Counted from the first letter of the stretch, positions 15,686-25,588 are shown. The stretch is DNA of 52,769 bases from an uncultured Chloroflexota bacterium (GCA_902786265.1 CADACE010000046.1:1-52769); one strand, 5' to 3'. Program-made: numbers and translations. Notes: generated from the letters alone by a model not told the origin.

Positions 15686-17938
15686 ATGGAACCAAACGCA
15701 AAACAATTTATTACCGAAGTCGACGGGAAAACCGTCATTTTTGAAAGCGGTATGCTGGCCGGACAGGCCGGCGGTGCCGTTACCGTTCGTGTCGGCGACT
15801 CTGTCGTGTTTTCAGCCGCGACAATGGGTGCCGAACCGAAAGAGGGTCAGGATTTCTTCCCCCTCACTGTTGAATATGAAGAACGTCTCTACGCAGGCGG
15901 CCGCATTCCGGGTTCATTCTTCCGCCGTGAAGGACGCCCCGCGGGTGATGTCATCCTGACATCCCGCCTCATCGACCGTCCGCTGCGCCCGCTCTTTTCC
16001 CAGGACATCCGCAATGAAGTGCAGGTGATCCTGTACTCCCTTTCCGCGGACTTCATCAATCCGCTGGATATCATCGCCATCAATGCCGCGTCCGCGTCAC
16101 TGATGATTTCCGATATCCCGTGGGACGGCCCTGTGGGCGCTGTCCGCGTCGGCCGCATCGATGGCAAACTGATTGCCAACCCGACCTATGATGAGATCGA
16201 AAAATCCGACCTGGACCTGCGCATTGCGGGTACTTCCGACGCCATTCTGATGGTGGAAGCCGGATCCAAAGAAATCTCTGAAGAAGACATGGTCGAAGCC
16301 CTGATCTTCGGTCAGAAAGCCATCCAGCCGCTGGTCGCTATCCAGAACGAAATGGCTGCCGCCATCGGCAAACCGAAACGCGACGTTCCGCGCTTCAGCC
16401 CCGACCAGGATGCTATTGAAGCCGTAGTCGCAAAATACAGCCAGACCATGGATGACATGATGAGCGAACCGCACACCAAGGCGGAACTGGCTGACAAGCT
16501 CAAGGATCTGAAGGCTCAGGTCGTTGAAGAATTCGCCGGCGAAGACGACACCAAAAAAGCTGATTACGCCGAAGGTTTCGAAGAAGCCTACCGCCGCGTC
16601 GTCCGCGACCGCATTCTCAACCGTCACCTGCGTCCCGATGGCCGCGGACTCACCGAGATCCGCCCGATCTGGACAAAGGTCGATGTCATGCCGCGTCCTC
16701 ACGGTACCGGTCTGTTCACCCGCGGTGAAACACAGGTTCTGACCTTCGCGACACTCGGCACTCCGCGTGACGCACAGGAAATCGATACCCTTTCTCCCCA
16801 GGAAAACAAGCGCTATATGCACCACTACAACTTCCCGCCGTTCTGCACCGGTGAGTGCAAACGTGTCGGCGGACAGAGCCGCCGCGAGATCGGTCACGGT
16901 GCATTGGCAGAACGCGCTCTCGTCCCGGTGATCCCTTCCGAGGAAGAGTTCCCCTACACTATCCGCCTCGTTTCCGAAGTAATGAGCTCCAACGGTTCCT
17001 CCTCCATGGGTTCCGTCTGCGGTTCCACACTGGCGCTGATGGATGCCGGTGTGCCGATCAAAGCTCCTGTGACGGGTATCGCCATGGGCTTGATCAAGGA
17101 AGGTGATGATTACGTGATCCTGACCGATATCCAGGGTGCGGAAGATCACCTCGGCGATATGGACTTCAAGGTTGCCGGTACCGAACAGGGCATCACCGCC
17201 CTCCAGATGGATATCAAGATCAAGGGCATTACCCCGCAGATCATGACCGAAGCCCTTGCACAGGCTCACGAAGCCCGCAAGTTCATCCTCGGCAAGATCC
17301 TGGAAACCATCCCGGCACCGCGTCCGGACCTGAAGCCGCATGTTCCGCGCATCACCACCGTCCAGATCCCGGTCGACAAGATCGGCGCCATCATCGGCCC
17401 CGGCGGCAAGAACATCCGCCAGCTCCAGGAAGACACCAACACCAAGATCGACATCGAAGAATCCGGTCTGATTTACATCTCCGCCACCAACGCAGCCGAT
17501 TCCGATGCTGCCCGTGACCAGATCCTCGGCCTCATCGAGACCCCGATCCTCGGCAACATCTATACCGGCAAGGTCGTCCGCACTACCGATTTCGGTGCCT
17601 TTGTCGAGATCCTGCCGGGCGTTGACGGTATGGTCCACATTTCCCAGCTGGACAGCGAACGTGTCAACAGCGTGGAAGATGTCGTGAGCCTTGGCGATGA
17701 ACTGACCGTAATGGTCACCGGTATCGAAAATGGGAAGGTCCGCCTCTCCCGCCAGGCAGTTCTTGAAGGCTGGAGCCTGGAAGAAGCACAGGCAGCCGAC
17801 AGCAAGAAAGCCGGCGGCAGCGGTTCCAAGGGCGGCAACGCCGGCGGAAACCGCAGAAGCGGCAATGGCGGCGGCAATCGCTCCAACGGCGGCAGCAGCC
17901 GCGGCGGGAACGGAAACAAAAGCAGCAACCGCCGCTGA
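15686..17938 (+). CDS. pnp: Polyribonucleotide nucleotidyltransferase (PNPase)
   Basis: A 750-residue phosphorolytic 3'-5' exoribonuclease of mRNA decay that also makes RNA tails. In order: RNase PH-like domain 1, a helical linker, RNase PH-like domain 2 with the active-site SSSMGSVCGSTLALMDAG, a KH domain (IGAIIGPGGKNIRQLQED) and an S1 domain (VVRTTDFGAFVEILPG). The last 43 residues (708-750) are almost only Gly, Asn, Ser, Arg and Lys, an RGG-like disordered tail that probably binds RNA. I chose the ATG at 15686 with AGGA upstream; the longer frame runs through the leader hairpin. Confidence 0.97.
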   Translation: MEPNAKQFITEVDGKTVIFESGMLAGQAGGAVTVRVGDSVVFSAATMGAEPKEGQDFFPLTVEYEERLYAGGRIPGSFFRREGRPAGDVILTSRLIDRPLRPLFSQDIRNEVQVILYSLSADFINPLDIIAINAASASLMISDIPWDGPVGAVRVGRIDGKLIANPTYDEIEKSDLDLRIAGTSDAILMVEAGSKEISEEDMVEALIFGQKAIQPLVAIQNEMAAAIGKPKRDVPRFSPDQDAIEAVVAKYSQTMDDMMSEPHTKAELADKLKDLKAQVVEEFAGEDDTKKADYAEGFEEAYRRVVRDRILNRHLRPDGRGLTEIRPIWTKVDVMPRPHGTGLFTRGETQVLTFATLGTPRDAQEIDTLSPQENKRYMHHYNFPPFCTGECKRVGGQSRREIGHGALAERALVPVIPSEEEFPYTIRLVSEVMSSNGSSSMGSVCGSTLALMDAGVPIKAPVTGIAMGLIKEGDDYVILTDIQGAEDHLGDMDFKVAGTEQGITALQMDIKIKGITPQIMTEALAQAHEARKFILGKILETIPAPRPDLKPHVPRITTVQIPVDKIGAIIGPGGKNIRQLQEDTNTKIDIEESGLIYISATNAADSDAARDQILGLIETPILGNIYTGKVVRTTDFGAFVEILPGVDGMVHISQLDSERVNSVEDVVSLGDELTVMVTGIENGKVRLSRQAVLEGWSLEEAQAADSKKAGGSGSKGGNAGGNRRSGNGGGNRSNGGSSRGGNGNKSSNRR

Positions 17939-17996
17939 AATATGAAAAAGACAGAATCCGGAACACAAAAATGATCCGGACCTGAGGCAAATAAAC

Positions 17997-18051
17997 AAAA
18001 GGGACAGGTTCCGTAAGCTCAGATTTGAGCAGAGGGAACCTGTCCCTTTTT
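17997..18051. terminator. Bidirectional terminator, GGGACAGGTTCC palindrome
   Basis: A 16-base perfect inverted repeat (17997-18012 and 18035-18050) whose loop holds a second small stem, GCTCA/TGAGC. A and T runs flank it. It separates the convergent pnp and GtrII-type genes and is the best preserved copy of the GGGACAG palindrome family. Confidence 0.88.
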
Positions 18052-18073
18052 ATTAAATCCCGATTTTCCCGAA

Positions 18074-19645
18074 CTAATCCCTGAATTTCACCACCAGAGT
18101 ATCCCCGATCACACGAATCGAGCCCTCATCCGGATATTTCGGCATCTCCTGCACCTCAGGCATTCCGCGGTAATAGCCGACATTATCAACTTCCCAGGCC
18201 TGGAATTCACACCATATTTTCATGAATTCCCGCCACGGTTCCGTAGTATTGAGCAGCTGACGGAATCCGAAATACGGTGAAACATGGATATAATTCAGCT
18301 CATCGATCTCAGGTACCGTTGTGTCAGTCTCCAGGAGCATCGGCTCCCCGATATAAGCTACCCGCATGGAGGAACGGTAATTATCCGTGCTCTGCATTCT
18401 GGCAATAAGCTCCGTGCAGAAACGGGTCATCTGGGCCTGATACATTTCCAGACGCATATAGCAGATGTTATCAAAACGCCAGAAAACGATGAGGATCAGG
18501 GCGAAAATCACCGCGATCCCCGCACCGCTGAGCTTCTTCAATCCCGGTTTGAACTGCGGCTGTACTTTTTCAAAGAGCCAGAAAAATCCGATGAAATATA
18601 TCGCATATCCATAAACCATCATGGCATAACAAAAGGCCGGATCCGCCATAACAAAAACAAAATTGACTGCCAGCGGGACCGGCAGGCCGAGCAGCAGACA
18701 GCAAAGTGCCGCAGGCTTATACTTCCGGGCGGCTTCCCAAAGCATCACGCAGAAAAAGATCACAAAGAGAGCCACGGAGAGAATATAAAGATGCCTCGCA
18801 CCGCCGGGGAACACATCATAGTATGCTCCCCGCTTCGGGAAGAAAAACTCCCGATAAGCCAATAATATCCGGGACAGATACTCCGCCGGAGTGGTATCAG
18901 AGGTGGATCCGATACCTTTGTACCCGCTGAGCGGTGTGTGCGTTATCACCTGAAAAACTTTGGAAAAAAACAGATAGGCAAGAAGGAACCCGATACAGCT
19001 TATGAAAACGATAATGCCGCGCCGAATGGTCTGGTTTATTGCCTGTTTGTCTTCAGATTCGGAAGCTTTTTTGATCAAACCAAAGAGCAGGACAGCGATG
19101 AATGAAGCGGCAAAAGCCTGATAAAGCCCCATGGAACAGGCCGCCAGGAGAATTCCGGTAAGAATTCCGTACCATTTGGAGCTTCTGAGGACCAGTGAAG
19201 CGCCTAACACCGCGAATAAAATAGCAAGGCAGTAAAAATGCGCGGTATACATAAACCCGAACATGCAGGTCACGACCGGTATACATACCATGAGCCCGCC
19301 GGTGAGAATGCTGAGTGAAGTCGATTTTATATCAAACAGATCGATCAGAATACAGGCGGAAATCGCGATGCAGAGAAAGGACGCGATGCCATTGATCGTC
19401 GGGATGCTGTAGACGCTGTCCTGGAAAAGAAGGTTTTTTATTTTCTCAGCGACCAAAAGCATCCATCGTCCGGATGAAACCGTGACCCCGCCGGTAAAGA
19501 GATAGCGGAGATCATCACGGTTCGAAAACTTATTGAAAAGCATCGGTCCGTGAGCCAGGATCCCGAAGAGAAATACAGCGATAACCGCACATTTTTTTTG
19601 AATTTTCAATCTTTTCCAGTATTGTAATATTTCCATCGCTGACAA
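18074..19645 (-). CDS. GtrII-type membrane glucosyltransferase
   Basis: A 523-residue polytopic membrane protein with about ten to twelve hydrophobic segments, resembling the Glucos_trans_II (GtrII) family that transfers glucosyl residues from a lipid carrier to surface glycans. The early loop FSNRDDLRYLFTGGVTVSSGRWML fits the acidic and SGRW motifs of that family. A soluble C-terminal part of about 150 residues follows the last helix. A TTG at 19645 has AAAGGA eight bases upstream; the first ATG, 19636, would be 17 bases from it, so I kept the TTG. With rfbC and rfbD nearby it points to a surface polysaccharide, but they are not in one operon. Confidence 0.72.
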   Translation of the reverse strand: MSAMEILQYWKRLKIQKKCAVIAVFLFGILAHGPMLFNKFSNRDDLRYLFTGGVTVSSGRWMLLVAEKIKNLLFQDSVYSIPTINGIASFLCIAISACILIDLFDIKSTSLSILTGGLMVCIPVVTCMFGFMYTAHFYCLAILFAVLGASLVLRSSKWYGILTGILLAACSMGLYQAFAASFIAVLLFGLIKKASESEDKQAINQTIRRGIIVFISCIGFLLAYLFFSKVFQVITHTPLSGYKGIGSTSDTTPAEYLSRILLAYREFFFPKRGAYYDVFPGGARHLYILSVALFVIFFCVMLWEAARKYKPAALCCLLLGLPVPLAVNFVFVMADPAFCYAMMVYGYAIYFIGFFWLFEKVQPQFKPGLKKLSGAGIAVIFALILIVFWRFDNICYMRLEMYQAQMTRFCTELIARMQSTDNYRSSMRVAYIGEPMLLETDTTVPEIDELNYIHVSPYFGFRQLLNTTEPWREFMKIWCEFQAWEVDNVGYYRGMPEVQEMPKYPDEGSIRVIGDTLVVKFRD

Positions 19646-19832
19646 TTAACCTGTCCTTTCGCATTTTTGAATTATCCAGAAGGCACAGAGATCGTACCGA
19701 ACAATTACCGGTATTTATTTTATCGTATTATTATCGGTCTGTGTGGTATCTGCCCCAACATTCTGCGGATCATGCTTTTATCCCGCTTTTGAACAATCGG
19801 ACAAAAATCGGCAAAAAGCGACATCTGCGGAC

Positions 19833-19861
19833 TTTCCATTTTTATCCGGAAACAGTATACT
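19833..19861 (+). promoter_or_regulatory. Promoter of the GH94 operon
   Basis: -35 TTTCCA (19833-19838), a 17-base spacer and -10 TATACT (19856-19861), giving a leader of about 23 bases before the GH94 start. Confidence 0.55.
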
Positions 19862-19890
19862 CAATAGAAACTGATAAACTCGGAGGCAGC

Positions 19891-22272
19891 ATGCGGTACG
19901 GATATTTTGACAATCAGGCAAAGGAATACGTGATCGACCGGATCGATGTTCCGGTGTCCTGGACCAATTACATCGGCACGAAAGATATGTACGGGGTATT
20001 CAACCACACAGCCGGCGGATACCTGCTCTACAAATCACCGGAATATCACCGCATTACACGGTTCCGCCCGAACGCCGTCCCGATGGACCGGCCCGGGCAT
20101 TATGTCTATATCCGGGATAATGAAAGCGGAGATTACTGGACCGTATCCTGGCAGCCGGTCGGGAAAGACAAGGCAAAATACAGCTGCCGCCACGGGCTGA
20201 GCTATGTGCGCTATCTCTGCGACTACAGCGCCATCCATGCGGAGCAGAAGCTGTTCATCGATCCGGACGCGCCCGTGGAGATCTGGGACGTCACTCTGCG
20301 CAATGACGGAGAACAAAAGCGGGAGCTTTCCGTGTTTTCCTATCTGGAGTTCAGTTTTCACCAGATCGATATGGACAACCGCAACTTCCAGATGAGCCTC
20401 TACGCCGCCGGCAGCCGTTATGAGGACGGCGTGATCGAGCATGACCTCTATTACGAAGAAAACGGTTACCAGTTTTTCACCTCGAATTTTGATCCCGACG
20501 GGTTTGACTGCCTGCGGGATGTATTCATCGGGTCCTATCACACCGAAAGAGATCCGGAAACCGTCAGCAGCGGCTGCTGCCGCGGCAGCTTCGAAAAGGG
20601 CGGCAACCACTGCGGCTGCCTGATGAAGAAGATCACGCTGGCTCCCGGCGAAGAGACCCGGCTCATCTTCCTCCTCGGAGAGGGTGACCTGGAAGCCGGG
20701 AAAAAGGCAAAGCAATTCTATACGCAAACGAAAGTCGATTCCGCGTTCGCGTCACTTGCCGCCTTCTGGGAAGAAAAACTCGCCTGCCTGCAGATCGAAA
20801 CGCCGAACGAAGGCATGAACACCGAGATCAACCTCTGGAACCTCTACCAGAGCGAGATCAACGTGATGTTTTCCCGATTCACCTCGTTCATCGAGGTCGG
20901 CGGACGCACCGGACTGGGGTTCCGTGACACCGCGCAGGACGCCATGACCATCCCGCACGCCGACCCTGAAAAATGCCGCTCACGTCTGACGGAACTGCTG
21001 AACGCCGTGACCTCTCAAGGCTACGGGCTGCACCTGTTCGAACCGCGCTGGTTCCGACCGCAGACTGAAGACCAGACCTTCAAATCCCCGACGGTGATCC
21101 CGACTCCGGACAAGAGCCAATTCGTTCACGGGATCAAAGATGTCTGCGCCGATGACGCACTCTGGCTGGTGAGCGCCGTGGTGCAGTACATACGCGAGAC
21201 CGGCGAGACGAAATTCGCGGACGAGCTGATCCCCTACGCGGATGATGGCAGGGAAAGCGTATATGACCACCTGAAACGGATCCTGGATTTTTCCGCCGCG
21301 CAGACCGGCATCAACGGGATCTGCAAAGGGCTGCGGGCGGATTGGAACGATTGCCTGAACCTGGGCGGAGGGGAAAGCGCCATGGTCAGCTTCCTGCTGA
21401 TCTGGGCGGCGGACAACTTCACTGCACTGGCAGAATATCTCGGACGGAAAGAAGATGCCGCGCGCTATTCCAAAATCGCGGCAGAGATGAAGCAGACCTG
21501 CGAAAAAATCCTGTGGGACGGAAAATGGTTCATCCGCGGCATCACAGCCGACAACCGCAAGATCGGCACGCAGCAGGACAAAGAAGGACGCGTCCATATG
21601 GAAAGCAACACCTGGGCGGTCCTCTCCGGAGCCGCGTCCTATGAGCAGGGAATTTCCGCCATGGACAGCGTGAATGAATATCTGTTCACGCCTTACGGAT
21701 TGATGCTCAACGCGCCCAGCTTCACGAAACCGGACGACGGGATCGGATTCGTGACCCGGGTCTACCCGGGATTGAAGGAAAACGGCTCGATCTTCAGCCA
21801 TCCCAACCCCTGGGCCTGGTGCGCGGAAGCGATGCTGGGACGGGGAACCCGGGCAATGAAGTTTTACAACGCGCTGTGCCCCGCGCTGCAGAATGATCAG
21901 ATCGAGACACGTTTGGCTGAACCCTACAGCTACTGCCAGTTCATCTCGGGCAAAGATCACACCACCTTCGGACGGGCACATCATCCGTTCATGACAGGCT
22001 CCTCCGGCTGGGCATATTACGCGGCGACGCAGTATATCCTCGGCATCCGTCCGGATTTTGACCGTCTCATCATCGATCCCTGCATCCCGGCGGACTGGAA
22101 GGAATTTTCCGTGATAAGGAAATGGAGAGGCGGCACTTATACGATCCGTGTCAGCAACCCGGACGGAGTCGAAACAGGTGTCAGGACGCTGCGGATGAAC
22201 GGGGAAACAATTGACAAAATTCCTGCCCTGCCGAAAGGCTCGGAAGCTGTAATTGAAGTTATAATGGGATAA
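19891..22272 (+). CDS. chbP: GH94 phosphorylase, N,N'-diacetylchitobiose phosphorylase-like
   Basis: A 793-residue cytoplasmic enzyme that splits a beta-linked disaccharide with phosphate, giving a sugar 1-phosphate without spending ATP. It follows the chitobiose phosphorylase pattern more closely than cellobiose phosphorylase as I remember both, for example SPEYHRITRFRPNA, DRPGHYVYIRDNESGDYW and SFIEVGGRTGLGFRDTAQD. The catalytic acid is Asp484 in RADWNDCLNLGGGES. The order is N-terminal beta-sandwich, linker, (alpha/alpha)6 barrel and C-terminal sheet. I chose the ATG at 19891 (GGAGG five bases upstream), not the longer frame from 19741. A sugar mutase follows by 15 bases. Specificity for GlcNAc over glucose is inference. 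Confidence 0.87.
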   Translation: MRYGYFDNQAKEYVIDRIDVPVSWTNYIGTKDMYGVFNHTAGGYLLYKSPEYHRITRFRPNAVPMDRPGHYVYIRDNESGDYWTVSWQPVGKDKAKYSCRHGLSYVRYLCDYSAIHAEQKLFIDPDAPVEIWDVTLRNDGEQKRELSVFSYLEFSFHQIDMDNRNFQMSLYAAGSRYEDGVIEHDLYYEENGYQFFTSNFDPDGFDCLRDVFIGSYHTERDPETVSSGCCRGSFEKGGNHCGCLMKKITLAPGEETRLIFLLGEGDLEAGKKAKQFYTQTKVDSAFASLAAFWEEKLACLQIETPNEGMNTEINLWNLYQSEINVMFSRFTSFIEVGGRTGLGFRDTAQDAMTIPHADPEKCRSRLTELLNAVTSQGYGLHLFEPRWFRPQTEDQTFKSPTVIPTPDKSQFVHGIKDVCADDALWLVSAVVQYIRETGETKFADELIPYADDGRESVYDHLKRILDFSAAQTGINGICKGLRADWNDCLNLGGGESAMVSFLLIWAADNFTALAEYLGRKEDAARYSKIAAEMKQTCEKILWDGKWFIRGITADNRKIGTQQDKEGRVHMESNTWAVLSGAASYEQGISAMDSVNEYLFTPYGLMLNAPSFTKPDDGIGFVTRVYPGLKENGSIFSHPNPWAWCAEAMLGRGTRAMKFYNALCPALQNDQIETRLAEPYSYCQFISGKDHTTFGRAHHPFMTGSSGWAYYAATQYILGIRPDFDRLIIDPCIPADWKEFSVIRKWRGGTYTIRVSNPDGVETGVRTLRMNGETIDKIPALPKGSEAVIEVIMG

Positions 22273-22287
22273 GAAGGGAGTTTGATT

Positions 22288-23703
22288 ATGATCAAATTTG
22301 GGACCGGCGGCTGGAGAGCTGTTATCGCTGATGAATTTACAAAGACGAACCTGCGTCTGCTGACGGCGGGTTTATGTGAGATGATGCTTTCGGAAGGTCT
22401 TGCCGGCTCGGAGGTTTGTGTCGGATATGACCGCAGATTCCTTTCCAAAGAGTCCGCGCACTGGGTCGCGGAAGTGCTGGCGGGATACGGATTCCACACC
22501 TACATGGTGAACCGCTCCTCGCCGACCCCGCTCATCATGTTCGTCACCCGGGAACGCAATGTCCCCTACGGCATGGCGATCACGGCCTCCCACAACCCGG
22601 CGACTTACAACGGCGTGAAGGTCTTCACCCGGGGCGGACGCGACGCTGCCGTGGAAGTCACGGATCAGATCGAAAACCGTGCCGCGCAGATCGATCCCGC
22701 CCGCATCCCTTCCGTCGATTATGACATCGCACTGCAGCAGGGGCTGATTTTCGAGGAAAACCCGACCAATGATTACCTGGACTGCATCCTGGATTCCGTC
22801 GATATCGACACCATCAAAAAGGCGCATCTGCGAATCGGTCTGGACCCGCTTTACGGCGTGAGCCAGTCCTGCCTGCGAACCGTCCTGACAACCTGCCGCT
22901 GCGACCTGGATGTGATCCACGACATGCACGACACGCTGTTCGGCGGCAAACTGCCGACTCCCACCACGGAAACGCTCATCCCGCTGGAGCAGCTGGTCGT
23001 CGACCGTCACTGCGACTTCGGGCTGGCCACCGACGGTGACGCGGACCGCATCGCGCTCATCGATGACCACGGCTTTTTCGTCCATCCCAACCAGCTGCTG
23101 GTCCTTCTTTACTATTATCTGGTCAAATACCGAGGCTGGCAAGGCGACTGTGTCCGCAACAATTCCACCACCTGCCTGCTGGACCGGGTCGCGGAGGGAT
23201 TCGGTTATAAATGCCACGAGGTGCCGGTCGGGTTCAAGTATGTCTCGGCGAAGATGGCGGAAACAGGCGCTGTGATCGGCGGCGAATCCTCCGGTGGTCT
23301 GACAGTCCGCGGCCATATCTCCGGTAAGGACGGCATCTATGCCGCCGCGCTCATCACGGAAATGGTTGCTGTCACCGGCAAGACGGTCTCGGCACTTTAT
23401 GACGAGATCTGCGGCATGTACGGGTTCTGGGCATATGAAGACGGCGACATCCGGGTGAAACCGGAACGCAAAGAGGAACTCAAACACCTGATCTTCGAGA
23501 ATCAGGTCATCCCGGATTTCGGTAAACCCATCAGCCGCATTGACCGGACCGACGGATGCAAGGTCCATTTTGAGGATGGCAGCTGGTGCATCTGCCGCTT
23601 TTCCGGGACCGAACCGCTGCTGCGTTTCGCGGCGGAGGCGCTGGACCGGGAGGTGGCGAAACAATACATCGCGGCCTGGAAGAGCATCTGCGCGGATGAC
23701 TGA
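22288..23703 (+). CDS. Phosphohexomutase (phosphoglucomutase/phosphomannomutase family)
   Basis: A 471-residue cytoplasmic enzyme that interconverts sugar 1- and 6-phosphates. It has the N-terminal FGTGGWRA, the phosphoserine loop AITASHNPATYNG, the metal loop ATDGDADR, the sugar-binding GGESSGG and the phosphate-binding RFSGTEPLLRF. The length is normal. ATG 22288 is seven bases after AAGGGAG; a TTG two codons earlier is less likely. Directly behind the GH94 gene, it should convert the released hexose 1-phosphate (or GlcNAc 1-phosphate) into the 6-phosphate for glycolysis or cell-wall use. Confidence 0.93.
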   Translation: MIKFGTGGWRAVIADEFTKTNLRLLTAGLCEMMLSEGLAGSEVCVGYDRRFLSKESAHWVAEVLAGYGFHTYMVNRSSPTPLIMFVTRERNVPYGMAITASHNPATYNGVKVFTRGGRDAAVEVTDQIENRAAQIDPARIPSVDYDIALQQGLIFEENPTNDYLDCILDSVDIDTIKKAHLRIGLDPLYGVSQSCLRTVLTTCRCDLDVIHDMHDTLFGGKLPTPTTETLIPLEQLVVDRHCDFGLATDGDADRIALIDDHGFFVHPNQLLVLLYYYLVKYRGWQGDCVRNNSTTCLLDRVAEGFGYKCHEVPVGFKYVSAKMAETGAVIGGESSGGLTVRGHISGKDGIYAAALITEMVAVTGKTVSALYDEICGMYGFWAYEDGDIRVKPERKEELKHLIFENQVIPDFGKPISRIDRTDGCKVHFEDGSWCICRFSGTEPLLRFAAEALDREVAKQYIAAWKSICADD

Positions 23704-23742
23704 CCCCGGCTGAGAAAGGGCTGAAAGAAGCCGCGTGAACAA

Positions 23743-25404
23743 ATGAACAGGCTGAAGGTACTTTCACTCAAATGGCAGCTGATCATACTGGTGGTCAGCT
23801 GCTGGCTGATCCCGATCGCCGCTGTGGCGGCGATCTTCGGCAGCCTGCTGACGGAAAGCTACCGCAGCTCCACGCAGCAGGAGATCGAAACGAACGTCCG
23901 CAATGCCATGGACCAGCTCGTGATCCGCCTTTCGGCTGCCATTGAAGATTCCAAGGGTGTTTCCTATGACGGCATCATCCGTTCCATCTACCGCAGCTGG
24001 CAGATCGACGGGGACCAGGCTGCACTTTACCGCGGCATCAATGAATATCTCCAGCAGAATTTTTCCAAGGACGAAAAATATCATGCGGTCTTTGTCAGTT
24101 TTTATGAGATCGATGTCCAGCCTTACGTGATCACCTCCAGCATATCGGAATATTCCACTTTACGGAATTACCGGGACAATGTCCGTCCGGAACTGATGCG
24201 GGCGATGGAGGAGGAAGACACGGCCATCCGCTTTTTCCTGATCGGGGAGGATGTTTATATGGCGCGCAACCTGCTGGACGGCAGATTCACGCCTTATGCT
24301 TCAGTTGTGATGATGTGCAATCAGGATGTGTTGTTCCGCTCGGTCTATAATCTGCCGTCCAACCTCCTCACAGAGTTGAAGATCGATGGCGAAGTGATCA
24401 TCCCGTCCGAGTCAGCCATGAGCGAATCGGAGCATCACCTGGTCCATGCTGAAGACACCGCAGACAGGCACAGCATCGGGCTCAGCGCGGCATACGGCAG
24501 GTTCAACATCTGGAAGGATGTGCCCACACTGAAATTCGGCATTCTGGCTGCCGCGGCGCTGGGTATCCCGATGCTCCTGATCGCGGTCCTGTTTTTCTAC
24601 CGCCAGGTCACCAAACCGACCAACACACTCCTGAAGGCGAATGAAAAGCTCCGCTCCGGCGAAAGGGGCTATCAGATCAGCGAGATCCCGGGAAATCAGG
24701 AATTCAGGGAGCTCACCACGCAGTTCAACACCACCTCAGCCGAGCTCAAAAACCAGTTTGAACAGATCTACCTGGAGCAGCAGGCGCTGCAGCAGGCGAA
24801 GATCAAGACGCTGCAGTCCCAGATCAACCCGCACTTCCTGAATAACACGCTGGAGGTGATCAACTGGGAAGCCCGCATGGCGGAAAATGAAAAGGTGAGC
24901 TCCATGATCGAAGCCCTCGCCACCATGCTGGACGCCGCGCTGGACAGGGACAACAAAGGCATGATCCCGCTCCGGCAGGAAATTCAGCATGTCGATGCCT
25001 ATCTGTATATCATCCACGAACGGCTGGGCGACCGCTTCCACGCGGAAAAGGAGATCGACGAGGAGATCGAAAACGCGATGATCCCGCGCCTCATCCTGCA
25101 GCCCATCGTCGAGAATGCCGTCGAGCATGACATCACTCCGCAGGGCGGCGGCACGCTCCTCGTGCAGGCATACCGTCGGGACGGGAACATCGTGCTGGAA
25201 ACGATCCATTCGGGCACGCTGACCGAAGAAGACCGCGCGAACATTGCCCGCATCATGGAGACCGCGCTTTCGGAAGAGGAAAACAAAATCGGCCTGCAGA
25301 ACGTCATCCAGCGCCTGCACCTCATCTACGGCGGCAGAGCCCGGTTCACCTGTGAGGAATCCGCCGGCATGATCCACATGCGCCTCACCCTCCCCGAAGA
25401 ATAA
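23743..25404 (+). CDS. YesM/LytS-type sensor histidine kinase
   Basis: A 553-residue membrane sensor kinase. One membrane segment lies at about residues 10-30, an extracellular sensor region of about 235 residues follows, a second segment is near 266-288, then HAMP, a coiled coil, the phosphoacceptor box SQINPHFLNNTLEVINW with His364, and a C-terminal ATPase domain. The N-box PRLILQPIVENAVEHD is good, but the usual DxGxG box reads HSGT, a variant seen in some YesM-like kinases. It is the third gene of the GH94 operon and has no adjacent response regulator. The YesN-type regulator at 41666 is the only candidate partner in the window. Confidence 0.9.
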   Translation: MNRLKVLSLKWQLIILVVSCWLIPIAAVAAIFGSLLTESYRSSTQQEIETNVRNAMDQLVIRLSAAIEDSKGVSYDGIIRSIYRSWQIDGDQAALYRGINEYLQQNFSKDEKYHAVFVSFYEIDVQPYVITSSISEYSTLRNYRDNVRPELMRAMEEEDTAIRFFLIGEDVYMARNLLDGRFTPYASVVMMCNQDVLFRSVYNLPSNLLTELKIDGEVIIPSESAMSESEHHLVHAEDTADRHSIGLSAAYGRFNIWKDVPTLKFGILAAAALGIPMLLIAVLFFYRQVTKPTNTLLKANEKLRSGERGYQISEIPGNQEFRELTTQFNTTSAELKNQFEQIYLEQQALQQAKIKTLQSQINPHFLNNTLEVINWEARMAENEKVSSMIEALATMLDAALDRDNKGMIPLRQEIQHVDAYLYIIHERLGDRFHAEKEIDEEIENAMIPRLILQPIVENAVEHDITPQGGGTLLVQAYRRDGNIVLETIHSGTLTEEDRANIARIMETALSEEENKIGLQNVIQRLHLIYGGRARFTCEESAGMIHMRLTLPEE

Positions 25405-25412
25405 GACGTAAC

Positions 25413-25429
25413 TCGGGAACGGTTCCCGA
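25413..25429. repeat. GGGAAC-GTTCCC palindrome
   Basis: TCGGGAACGGTTCCCGA, an eight-base inverted repeat with a single central base, just after the kinase gene. It may act in transcript termination or be a fragment of the GGGAAC/GGGACAG palindrome family. Confidence 0.45.
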
Positions 25430-25511
25430 CGCAGGAGGGAACTCCCGCATCGCAGGATAAGTGCCAATTCAGATTCCAACAACCGTCGTTCCCGGAAATC
25501 CTATTCCCCGG

Positions 25512-25588
25512 CCTCTGAATCCTACCGCCTGCATCCTACCGCCTACACTCAGGCCTGACCACCCACCTCTACCCCCAGCCTCTGAATC
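25512..25588. repeat. Heptad repeat run (MTCCTAC/CGCCTRC type)
   Basis: Eleven consecutive 7-base units in constant phase, pyrimidine-rich, with ATCCTAC and CGCCTAC-like units alternating. Non-coding. Confidence 0.75.

Noticed and set aside
16097..17998. 633-residue frame antisense to pnp
   Set aside because: It is a mirror of the highly conserved pnp frame, with low-complexity translation and no ribosome site.
22372..23742. 456-residue frame antisense to the mutase
   Set aside because: The plus strand encodes a complete phosphohexomutase with all motifs; the antisense translation shows no family features.
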